Both the position numbers and the translations under genes were made by a program. The notes under the pieces are model-generated. The model was not told the origin of the DNA. It was given only the letters and a program-made list of their open reading frames with translations, and searched no databases. A stretch of DNA of 64,000 bases from Siphonodentalium dalli (lineage: Eukaryota > Mollusca > Scaphopoda > Gadilida > Siphonodentaliidae), in assembly GCA_032622095.1 (NCBI GenBank), contig CP136067.1, positions 93,548,707 to 93,612,706 on the forward strand, given 5' to 3'. Positions 1-12,300 of this stretch are shown here, in pieces. How positions within the stretch are numbered: position 1 is the stretch's first letter; each line of letters starts with the position of its first letter.

Positions 1-212
1 AATGATATGGGCCTGCTAATTAGAGGGTAAGTTTAGGGACAGATAACTCTACAAGTGTATTAATCTGATGATAGAATGCATGATTTTTGGTTTGTAATTT
101 CTTCTATATCCCGATTAGTTCATGTCATGTTTGGCTCATTTTTATGGTCTAAGTGATGAACTTATAGCACTAAGCCACATTGGAAACTGACCAAACATAA
201 TTCATTTTTCAG

Positions 213-347
213 CTGGATTCAACTGTAATTTCGACTCTAATTTATGTGGTTGGCAACAATCTAAGAACGACACTTTTGATTGGACAAGGAAGAGAGGAAC
301 CACTGGCAGCCACAATACCGGGCCATCACAAGACCACACTGGGCATA
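213..347 (+). CDS. MAM1 exon A (alpha type)
   Basis: The exon follows an AG at 211-212 and ends before a GTAAGT donor. It enters and leaves in phase 1. It reads [31 protein letters not shown]: the first two MAM cysteines and the FDWT and DHT motifs. The NDxFDWTRK wording groups it with the alpha domains MAM4, 7, 10 and 13. The preceding exon lies outside the window. Confidence 0.92.
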
Positions 348-3300
348 GTAAGTATCAACATTAGCTAACGTTTAACCTTATTCTACATTTTCAAAAAATT
401 TCACCTTTCTAGGTTCAGCCAAGCCTTGAAATAGGGTGTCTGTCATTTACAGAATGAGGTCCGCAGAGGGTGAATTTAGTGATGCTACCCCGCATAGCGG
501 GCTAGCATCACCAAATTCACCCTCTGGGGACCTCATTCTGCTTACACCTCAGCAGAATGAGGTTCCCAGAGGGTGAATTTTGGTGATGCTAGCCCGCTAT
601 GTGGGGTAGCATCACTAAATTCTCCCTCTGGGGACCTCATTCTGCAAATGACAGACACGCTATTTCAAGGCTAGGTTCAGCATGTACAATACATTTTTGA
701 CTAACATTTCTTGTTTGATTTCAATTGATTTCTTCTTGTTATCTTAATATTTTCATTATTTTCCAATTTTCTCTGCATCGCCAATGCCAAGTACGTCCTT
801 TCTTTTTTTAGGTTTCCGGATGATAACTTTGGATAGTCTCATCTGGAATGTAATGGAATTTTGTATGTTGGTTTACTAGTCCAACATGCTGGTCAATTTC
901 AAATTCTGGTTCCGTCCGCTGTTTTGGCCAGAGTTATGCCCCCCCCCCCTTTTTGTTGGAATTTTCACTTGATCTTTGTCTCCAGTAGGCCTGTACTGAA
1001 TGGATTGAAATTTGATATATAAGTTTATTAGCCCAAAAGACAGGTTTATGGCCATATTTTTGGGAGATTAGACTACTTGTAGCTGGTTGTGCGTGTCTCA
1101 TGTGTATGGCATGATATACATGTGTACGTCATGCTATATGATGTAGACCTTTTCATAAAGCCTGTGCATTAGGACATATAATTTTATTACCGAATACAGA
1201 ACGGTTTAGTTTTTACCTTACACACATGCTGGCTGACAAATAATGTCACAGATACAGCATAAACTAAACTTAGTATTGGATAGATCATCTCAACAAGTGT
1301 CTTCATAATTAAGAAGGATGGCATGCGTCTTGTTTGGGAGTTATTAACCCTATTCACGAGAACGTAGTGCTAGATACTATATTGCAGGATAATGCTCCCT
1401 TACAGTGTGTGTGGGAGTAACAGTAGAGCAGTCAGAAAAACAGTTAGAGGGACAACACATTCAGCTGCTGCTACCGAGTTCATTTTTATGTGAATAAATT
1501 TAAGGATCCAATGAAAAACACAAAAAGCTTGAGGATTTATATAGGCCTATTGTTCAAGCCTTAGTTTTGTGTACCTGTCATTTGCAGAATGAGGTCCCCA
1601 GAGGGTGAATTTAGTGATGCTATCCTGCTTAGCGTGCTAGCATCACCAAATTCACCGTCTGGGGACCTCATTCTGCATGACCTTATCTGCTAGCTATGGG
1701 AAACATAGACTCAGATTGAAGTTCCCAAATGGAGAATATTGTGACACCCATTGGGAACCTTGATTATGCAATGTGTTGTCTGCCAATATGGTCATATAAA
1801 GAAACTAAACTAAAAAAGAAATAGAATCTATGTAAAGAATTTTTTATGGAAATTTGATGATAAAGAAACTTTCCAGAGAAGATGAGGCTTTAACACTGCC
1901 CGATAGCGTCACTAAATTCACCCTCTGGGGACCTCATTCTGCAAATGACAGGCACATTATTCTCAGGCCTGACTATTGTGGTAAAATGGTGTCCTCTGAC
2001 ACTGTTGTGGATTACATGGATATTTGGTACCTTGATGTCTCCTTTTTAACATATTGGCTCCACCTCTTATGCAGTGTTCGCGCTGTCGGTAGCCAAATTA
2101 GCCAATGGCTAATATTATTCGAATTTGGCTAATAAAAATTTCATTTGGCTAAACTTTTTTTTACCCCAAATGGAGACGGAAAGCATAGAGTCGTAAAGCT
2201 AATTAATAAAAGCGCTGAATAGATCGAAGTTATGTGACGAAAGTATTTTGTACTTATGTTAATACGCCGTCGATGACATTTAACCAGCCTAATCGTCAAA
2301 ACGCTTAAGCTGTATACTGGTTATGTAACTGATTAAGCCGTCTGTAAGATAAAATACCTAAATGCTTTGTTCAGAAGAGCAGTTCTTAATCAATGGTTGT
2401 GTAATCTGCATCCCGTTTAATAAACTGGCTTCTCATCATAAAAGTGTCAACGACATAGAGTTATTACAATTAATTAGCTTAGCGAATTTATGCGGGCTTT
2501 TGCGATGTGAAATCCCGCCGTATTCTATAGTAATGTTTTATGAATTGATCTGCTTGTGTGATATAATACATACATATGTTCGTATAATATTGTTTTTAAA
2601 GTTGTTTTTGTGTTGTTTTAATTATGTTTTTATACTGAATAACAAATAAAGTTTAAAGCGAATATTTTAGTCATTAATTGTGAACCGCCCAGAAAATGAG
2701 GATTTAATTTGGCCAAAAAACATTTGGCTAAAGTTTTTTTCATTTGGCTAAAATATTTTTCGGTCCAGCGTGAACACTGCTCTTATCCAATATCGACATC
2801 CAGCTATCATATCTCCATGTACCCCCAATGTAGCCTGGGATAACAAGTTATACCATGTATGATTAATGAGGAAATTTCATTTGATCCCGACTATTTCATG
2901 TGACCATTCACATGTACAAAGGTTGCCGATTTGGTTTCTGACTATCATAATTTGGACTACCTCATGAGCTGGGCAATTTGAAAAAATTTAGTTGGGGATG
3001 TAATAATATAGTCTCCTACCAAATGCTTTTCCATGATGAGTTATTAGACCTGACTACACAGTATAGTTAGGGATCAAATTGCATCATATGAATGGGGTAT
3101 AAAAATATGTCCGTTCACTATGACAAATCTCTATATGCACTCCATTGTCAACCATATGTTAAAGTTACTTCAAATACATAAACTTATCCCATGTAAAGAT
3201 CCATAACCTGGTGATGGACTTCAACCATGCACCTTGGTCTCAGTTTGTAGTAAACATAGATTGAGAGTTAATGCACTCACCAGCTTAACCCTTTCATGAC

Positions 3301-6300
3301 TGGAGCTTCTTGAAATTTTGTGAAAACCCTGGGCCAATGCATTCTCTTATATATGCGAGTCGTCCATGGGGCACCTCGCATATATAAGAGAATGCATTGG
3401 CCTAACAATATTTACCTTGATATTGTAAGCCAGTGCATTCTCTTATATATGCGAGGCTCCCTATGGGAGACTCACATATATAAGGATATGCACATGGTGT
3501 ATAATGGAGTTGCCGTCATGAGAGAGTTAACATTTATGCTACTATACGTCCGTACTGAGTATGTATGTAAAATGTCACACACTGTGTGCTTTATGTCCGT
3601 ACTGAGTATGGACCCACTTCAGCTAGCAGTTCATAACTGGAACTCAGAGATTGATGCAGCTGAAACATTGTTTTAAACAGTGAATGATGTTACAGGATTG
3701 TGAATGATAATAGCCTTTTAACTGAGTCAGTTTTAGGGTTTTCGTGATACTCCCATTATAGTTTTCCACTGGAAAATGGCCATAGCATCAACAGCCCAGC
3801 ACATGACGTAATGACTCTTTATAATACTTCAGATGGGTACTTAACTATTATGTGTATGCCCTCAGTCTTTATTTGCTTATGTATAGCTGACTCTTGCTTC
3901 AGATGGGTACTATGTGTACATCGAGGCTTCATCGCCAAGGCGTCCAGGAGATAAGGCACAACTTGTCAGTCCTGTCGTTGTTGGCGCCGCAACACAGTGC
4001 GTTGTTTTCTACTACCACATGTTTGGAGCTCACATCAACGCATTAAACGTCTACTTGGCAACTGGTGCAAATCTCGGCAAAGTCGTCTGGACTCGGAATG
4101 GTAACCAAGGCAACAAGTGGATAAGAGGCAATGTACAGATCCCAGGTGGAATAGCGTCTCAGTCAGTCAATCGCGTAAGTTTTTAGATGAACAGCGTCTC
4201 AGTCAGTCTCGTAAGTTTTTAGATGAATGGCATCTCTCTCTGTCAGTATCGTAAGTTTGTAGATAATCGCATCTCAGTCAGTCAGTATCATAAGTTTGTA
4301 GATGAATGGGTCTCAGTCTGTCAGTCTCGTAAGTTTGTAGATAAACGGCATCTCAGTCAGTTAATATCGTAAGTTTGTAGATGACCAGTGTCTATGTCAG
4401 TCAATTGCATAAGTTTGTAGATGAACGGCATGGCATCTCAGTCAGTCAATCATGTAATTTTGTAGATGGACATCATCTCAGTCGGTCAATCACTTAAATT
4501 TGTAGATGGACCGGCGTCTCAGTCAGTCAATCTCGTGTGGGGTGCCATCACTAAATTCACCTTCTGGGGACCTCATTCTGCAAATGACCAGCACCATATT
4601 GTCAGGCCTGTTTAAAGACACTCTTTATTTTAGGTTGTGTTTGAGGCTCTTAGAGGGAGAAGTTACTTGGGAGACATCGCTATTGATGATGTCAGCATTT
4701 CATCTGGAAGTTGTTCAGGAGGTGAGGCTAATATAAAATACAGTAATGCCCTAATTAATCGACTCCTTAACCACAGCAGAATTATGGGTAATTTTTCAGG
4801 ATTTAGTCGGAAATATGGCTTGTTGCCATTCACCGGAAAGCTCAGTGAGAGCTTTCCGATGAATGGCAACAAGCCATATTTCCGACTAAATCCTGAAAAA
4901 TTACCCATAATTCTGCTGTGGTTAAGGAGTTGATTAATTAGGGCATTACTGTACATCTCTTAATCCTTAACCCTTTCATGACTGGAGCAACCTGAAAGTT
5001 TGCAACAACCCTGTGAAAATTTATTCTCTTATATATATGAGTCTCCCATAGGGAGCCTCGCATATATAAGAGAATTCATTGGCCTAACAATATTGACTTT
5101 GTCAGCCAGTGCATTCTCTTATATATGCGAGGCTCCCTATGGGAGACTCGCATATTGTGAGAGCTTTCCGATGAATGGCAACAAGCCATATTTCCGACTA
5201 AATCCTGAAAAATTACCCATAATTCTGCTGTGGTTAAGGAGTTGATTAATTAGGGCATTACTGTACATCTCTTAATCCTTAACCCTTTCATGACTGGAGC
5301 AACCTGAAAGTTTGCAACAACCCTGTGAAAATTTATTCTCTTATATATATGAGTCTCCCATAGGGAGCCTCGCATATATAAGAGAATTCATTGGCCTAAC
5401 AATATTGACTTTGTCAGCCAGTGCATTCTCTTATATATGCGAGGCTCCCTATGGGAGACTCGCATATTGTAAGAGAATGCACTGGTTTACTGAATTTTTC
5501 AAAAGCCCTATGACAATGCATTATCTGAAATATGCGATTCTCCCATACGGAGAGAGAATGCCTATGGACTAACAATATTGACCTTGTAAGCCAGTGCATT
5601 CTCTTCTATATGCGAGGCTCCCTTTGGGAGACTCGCATATATAAGAGGGATGCACTGGCACAGGATCTTCAATGCTGCACCAGTGCAACTCCCGTCATGT
5701 TTGTTTACTAATAAAATTAATTTAAGTTGCTAATTTCCCTATGGGAGACTCGTATATGTAAGAGAATGCACTGGCACAGGATCTTCAATGCAGCACCAGT
5801 GTAGCTCCCATCATGAAAGGGCTATATTCTCTTTGGAATGAAGAACACTGTTCATATTTTGTGTCTGGGTAGGAAAACGGATACAAATACTTTTATGTTG
5901 CCCACAACACTCAGCGATTCCATTATAATTTTATATATATTTTTGCAGTGACGACACCCACACCACCCAGCGGTTCCACAAACGCACCAGTCTCGGTTAT
6001 TGACTGCACATTCGAAAGCAGCACTTGCCATTATACCCAGGATAAACAGGATGTTTTTGATTGGACAAGGAGAAGTTCTCGCACAAGTTCAGGAGGAACT
6101 GGACCCTCAGCAGATCACACTTATGGAACGTCATCAGGTCAGTTTTACGCATACTTTGGGTTGTGTTTTAATATGACAAAGTAAATCTAATGTTGTTATA
6201 TCCAAGGAATGAAATTTGGAGCCCAAAATACAGGTCGTTAGAATTTGGGTTCCGCCCACCAATTTTATGGCCCTTTGTTCAGGAATTACCATGGGTGTAT

Positions 6301-9300
6301 TTCACCATGCCCTAGCATTCTATCCCTGGATAAGCTAGCTCTGGATTTAGTATGGGTGGCTATTATTACCCAAACACATTTCCACTAAAGTTAGTTGATC
6401 GTTTTCATGATTTATTTCAGCCAATAAAGTTTAATGACACATTTATTAATGAATTTGCAAATATATTTCATCACAACGGTTTTAATCTGGAAACAGGTAT
6501 ATTCTATCTCAGTTTGTATAAATGTACCTCAATTATTTCGTTGCAAATATTATTTTTCCGAGATATAATACCTGAATAAAAAAGTTCCATGCGCAGGGTT
6601 TCAGAACCATGACACGCTAAATATCCATCTCATATCTTACAGGACATTTAATACATATACCCGGAGGCTTCTTTGCAACATCTTTTTAACACCACCGTTT
6701 TCATCACTTATGTTGCGATGCTTGAATTTATGGTACAGATAATCCATGTGTGCTAAATATCCAACTCTTTTCTTGCAGGACATTACATGTACACGGAGGC
6801 TTCTTCGCGACATCCGAATGACGCGGCACGATTCTTAACACCACCGTTTTCATCATTAACATCACGATGCCTGACTGTATGGTACCACATGTACGGTCGA
6901 ACCATGGGAACGCTGAATGTTTATGCTCTTACCGATCTGATGCATCCTCAGCTTGGACAACCGATATGGTCAAAGTCGGGTAACCAAGGAAACAAATGGA
7001 TCCAAGCTTACATACCCCTGCCATCTCAATCTGCATTGAAGGTTCGCTTGTCATTACATATTTACATAGCCCATCTGTGTTACACTAAATCTTGTTCAGT
7101 GATTGGTCAACTGCCAAGTGGGTCACCCGTTTTATATCCCAATAAAACACTGACCGTAACATGAACACAACGTCGCAAATTGTTGACGTAATCACTATAA
7201 CCGGTCAGCAGAATAATTCTCGTAGAATCTGATAATAACTATCACTTGGTGGACTCTTATATCGGTCATAGCTGTCCCGTATTCCGGTAGAATATATATA
7301 TATTTGGTTCCTCTTCCAAATGGTATATAATATGGAATGTGGTCACATAATATTTAATCCTTATTAAAGCTGGCTAGCCTATTTTATTCTTATTAGAACA
7401 CACAGAGCGTAACATGAACATGATGTCACAAATTGTTGACCTATCCTGACCTAATCACTAAAAGAGGTCAGCAGAATAATTGGGTTTTCTTATCAAATTC
7501 AGGTGAATTGGATCTGAAGCCAGTTATTCATATCAATCATGTTATCATTGCTAAGTTCTTAGAATTTTATGTTGGGCTGACTTAGTGTGCTGCATGGGCT
7601 AGTCTCAAATACATGGCTGATTTTGTGAATATAAATAAGAATGCAATCAGCTTTTTTATGGGAATAAATCATCAATCAGAAAGCTATATAAATATAAGAA
7701 ATAAATATAGTGGGTGTGTTATTGTGTGATACGGTGCTGTGGTCGTTAATAAATGTATAGTGTGTGTGTTATTGTGTGATATGGTGCTGTGGTCGTTAAT
7801 AAATGTATAGTGTGTGTGTTATTGTGGGATACGGTGCTGTGGTCGTTAATAAATGTATAGTGTGTGTGTTATTGTGGGATACGGTGCTGTGGTCGTTAAT
7901 AAATGTATAGTGTGTGTGTTATTGTGGGATACTGTGCTGTGGTCGTTAATAAATGTATAGTGTGTGTGTTATTGTGGGATACCGTGCTGTGGTCATTGGG
8001 GGCACATTTAGTATTAAGGACTGCTTTGCCCCAATGACCGTTAATCACTATTCTATTGAAAATTCTTTCTCGATCAAGTTAAGGCTTTCATTTTTTGAGT
8101 TTTAAATGTTTCTTGTGATTGCTGACTAGTCATAGCATTGAAATCTTTTGGCCAAAAGTTTGGCCAAATGATAAGTAAGCATGATTGACTTTTAATAAAT
8201 TGTAATCCATACACAGGTGAGGTGGGTTTCATGGAGGTCTTTTGATAATTTTAGAGGTGATTGCTGACTACAGCCTTGAAACTTTTTGGCTATCGATATC
8301 TATGTTGCAGGCTTATGTCCATCTCCATGCAGAAAAGAAACAGAATATATCTGTGTTATCACAAACTATTTCTTAATAATTTGGTGGTGATTTCTAATCA
8401 CCTAACAATACAATCAAATCATCTGTTAGCCCTTTCAATTCAGGTAAATATGATAGGGTTAATGAATAAAATGACCTATCAATTTCAAACTTCCTAGGTG
8501 GTCCCTTTGCTACAGTAATACCCAAAATAATCGACTCCTTAACCACAGCAGAATTATGGGTAACTTTTCAGGATTTAGTCGGAAATATGGCTTGTTGCCA
8601 TTCATCGGAAAGCTCTCACTGAGAGCTTTCCGATGAATGGCAACAAGCCATATTTCCGACTAAATCCTGAAAAGTTACCCATAATTCTGCTGTGGTTAAG
8701 GAGTCGTTTATTTAGGGCATTACTGTAAATTGCTGTCTAGTTGAGACTATTCCAGTGATAATTGTTTTTCATTTCAGGTTGTTTTTGAGGGTTTAATAGG
8801 CCGTAGTTACACAAGTGATATTGCCATTGATGACGTGAAACTTACCACCAAATGTCCAACACCAGGTCTGTATAAATGATAACAATTATTTAACTTACAT
8901 CAAGATAGATCATTAAGTACAAACTACAAAATTATTTCGTATAAACATACTCTAGCTGACACATTTCAGTTTAATTACGGAATAATCACTTGATTGAACT
9001 GGTGACGTGAAATAATTTATGCAAGGAAGTGGCTTTGCACTCGTGTGTTTTACAAAATAGTCCCTGCCTTGAATGAATTATTTCATGTCACCAGTTCAAT
9101 CAAGTGATTATTTTGTTTATTATTTTCCACTACAAACATCTGGTTTACAAGAAATCTGAATAATACCACCATTATACCCAAGACGCATAAATGGTGATAG
9201 CGCGTATGAATACACAAGGCGCTAGTTAAAGTGACATAATTCCCTAGAGAAATTATCATTTATAATCACTCGAGAAATCAAGGTAAATCACACATAGGAA

Positions 9301-12300
9301 TGTAATAATACAACTTAATCAGAATGTATGTAAATTATACAACTGAAAAATCGCACATGTAATGTTATTTTCTTTCAAAATATGTACAATGAAATTTCTC
9401 AATGCCTTACAACAACAAACTTGTATCCTACTTTGAGGACCTACACTATACACTGGCTGCTAGCAAATTTGAATTGAAATTTTATTTGATATCAATATCG
9501 GGCTTTTCGATAACGGATTTTGAGTCTGCAGATTCACAATGCTTTCAATTTTGTCATGTTATTCATTTGCCTGACAATTGACCATCTCTATTTTAGGAGA
9601 CTGTACCTTCGAATCTGGACTTTGTGGGTGGAGTCAATCAACTGTTGATAATTTTGATTGGATAAGAGTTACCGGAAGTCGAGGAAAAATGTCAACTGAT
9701 CACACAACTGGAAAAGGAACTGGTGAGTTATCTTGGTGTCTTTCTTCATTCTACAATAACTGCTTCAACTGAAGGACTCGTGGCAGTTTAACCCTTCTAT
9801 ACTTAATGAATTCTCCCATTTAGTTATGATAGTATACACTGGAATGGTCTATTATTCCTCTGTAGGGATGTTCAGAAAATATGAGCAGACGACAGAGAAT
9901 AGAAAGTGCATCAGGAATCCTATTCATTGGTGGGAATGTTCAGATAATAACTTCAACGACCAACCTATGTTTGTTTGTTGTACTTATTATCTAAACATTT
10001 CCTATGGGAACCACTCATCAATGTCTGTTTAGTATAGACAGGGTTGTACTGTGTATGTTTATGATTTGATTATAGGATGAAAATAGGACTAAAGGGATTT
10101 AATCATTATCGTTTCTAGAGTTACAGTAATGCCCTAAATAATCGACTCCTTAACCACAGCAGAATTATGGGTAACTTTTCAGGATTTAGTCGGAAATATG
10201 GCTTGTTGCCATTCATCGGAAAGCTCTCAGTGAGAGCTTAGATTTCCGATGAATGGCAACAAGCCATATTTCCGACTAAATGCTGAAAAGTTACCCATAA
10301 TTCTGCTGTGGTTAAGGAGTCGATTATGTAGGGCATTACTGTATCTTACTTTTATTCAGGTCACGCAAAGTCAATTTGCTGTTTCTCAGGCCAAAAGTTT
10401 TTTAAAGCATGTGCTGTCTAATATTTTCTTATTTCTGGGGCGCACACAGCATTTCATATTTGCATCGGCTATCTCTGGGTTAAACCCTTCCATGACTGGA
10501 GCTTCCTAAAATTCTTCTAAAACCCTGTGCCAATGCATTCTCTTATATATGTGAGTCTCCCATATATTTATAAGAGAATGCATTGACCTAACAATATTTA
10601 TCTTGATCCTGAAAGCCATGCATTCTCTTACATATGCGAGGCTCCCTATGGGAGATTCGCATCTAAAAGAAAATGCACTGGCACAGGGTATTTAATGCTA
10701 CACCAGCACAGCTCCCGTGATGAAAGGGTTAACATTTTTGGTTTGATCATCTTACAGGTCACTACATATATTCCTACTCGACGCCTGTCATACAGCGGGG
10801 CCAGAAAGCCGACCTCATCTCTCCATCGATGAGTCCAACCAGCAGCAGTGGCGTGTGTGTTTCATTCTTCTACGTCATGTCAGGGGTCATGGGGTCACGA
10901 CTCAACATCTTATTAAACCAGGTATGATTTATATGCCGGGGGGGGGGGGGGGGGGGGGGGGGTCATGGGGTCACGACTCAACATCATATTAAACCAGATA
11001 TGATTTATATGCCAGGGGGAGGGTCATGGGGTCACAACTTAACATTAAATCAGGTATGATTTATATGCCAAGGGGAGGGGCCATGGTGTCACAAGACAAC
11101 ATCATAATAAACGAGTATGATTTACAATTTGGGGGGGCATGGGGTCACAACTGAACATCATATTAAACCAGGTATGATTTATATGATATTTGGGGGGTCA
11201 TGGGCACACAACTCGACATAATAAACCAGTTATGATATATATGCCGGGGAGGGGGTCGGTCACAACTTGACATCATGATAAACCATGTATGATTTATATG
11301 TCGGGGTTGGGGAGGGGGTTACCGGGGTTATGGGTTTACATCACCGATCTGTTCTAAAAATAGCACGTAAACATGTCCCTATTGATTGTATGTATTATAC
11401 CAGAAAATTCAAAATAAAATCAATATGATGACACCCAGCTATCACATTTCCAAGAAGATACAGATGTGTTTTAGAAATGTCCAGGTGCTCCTCAGTTAAC
11501 CCTTTACCCAACAGAACGGCCCTGTGCCAATGCATTCTCTTATATATGCGAGTCGACCATAGGTCGCCTCGCATATATAAGAGAATGCATTGGCTTAACA
11601 CATATTAATTGTTAACAAATGTAAGAAAAAATTATAAAAAATTTTTAGGCCAATGCATTCTCTTATATATGCGAGGCGACCTATGGTCGACTCGCATATA
11701 TAAGAGAATGCATTGGCACAGGGCATAACTGTAACTATCACAATGTGGTCAAGGAGCCGGTTCCAATGATATCCATATTTGTATGGTTCTATTGAGGCAG
11801 ACCGAAGATATTTTAGGCTGTTGAAACTTTATTTGGCCGGTTTGTTGGGTAAAGGGTTAATGGTGCTATACTGGGTAATTATTCTCATTTTAAAAGAAAT
11901 GTTGCAAATGTCAGCTGCATGCGCCTGACACAGAGTGAGATTTTAAGTTGTTCCTGCTAGACTAAGAGTTTGTTCTGAAAAAATGAAAGAAATCCTCTGC
12001 ATCTGGATTCTGGAAGATGTACCCTTGTCAGATGCCAGTATTGGAGACTCCTGAAAAGTCCTCTAATTTCAGTTATATATATTTAGGGCAACACATCCAA
12101 TGTGTTGTGGACGCTGTCCTCCAATAGTGGAAACAATTGGCAGAGTGGACAGGTCTCCTACATCAGTTCCGGACCATACACCATAACATTCGAGGTTATT
12201 AATGGTGGAACTGTGGCAGGCTACATCGCATTTGATGACATCGCATTCAGGGTTGGCCATTGTGCAAGTAAGTGGAATTAATCTCCTTCCATGTCAAATT

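Larger units (their letters stand above)
348..3902 (+). other. Intron 1, filled with repeats
   Basis: This 3.55 kb intron separates exons A and B of MAM1. It holds two foldback elements (420-671 and 1555-1971), a 708 bp hAT-like element (2072-2779), a TTAA foldback element (3289-3526) and a dispersed repeat (3531-3800). The stretches 677-1554 and 2790-3280 show no coding signal, only AT-rich sequence. Confidence 0.8.

Noticed and set aside
2362-2649. 95-codon frame inside the hAT-like element
   Set aside because: It has no transposase motif and the composition of random AT-rich DNA.
4637-4933. 98-codon frame running from MAM1 exon C into the R2 element
   Set aside because: It is read-through of the intron after the donor at 4722 and not coding.
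7700-7995. Exon-edge origin for the 50 bp array
   Set aside because: Its unit shows no match to MAM2 exon B or C borders, so it was left out of the exon-edge set.
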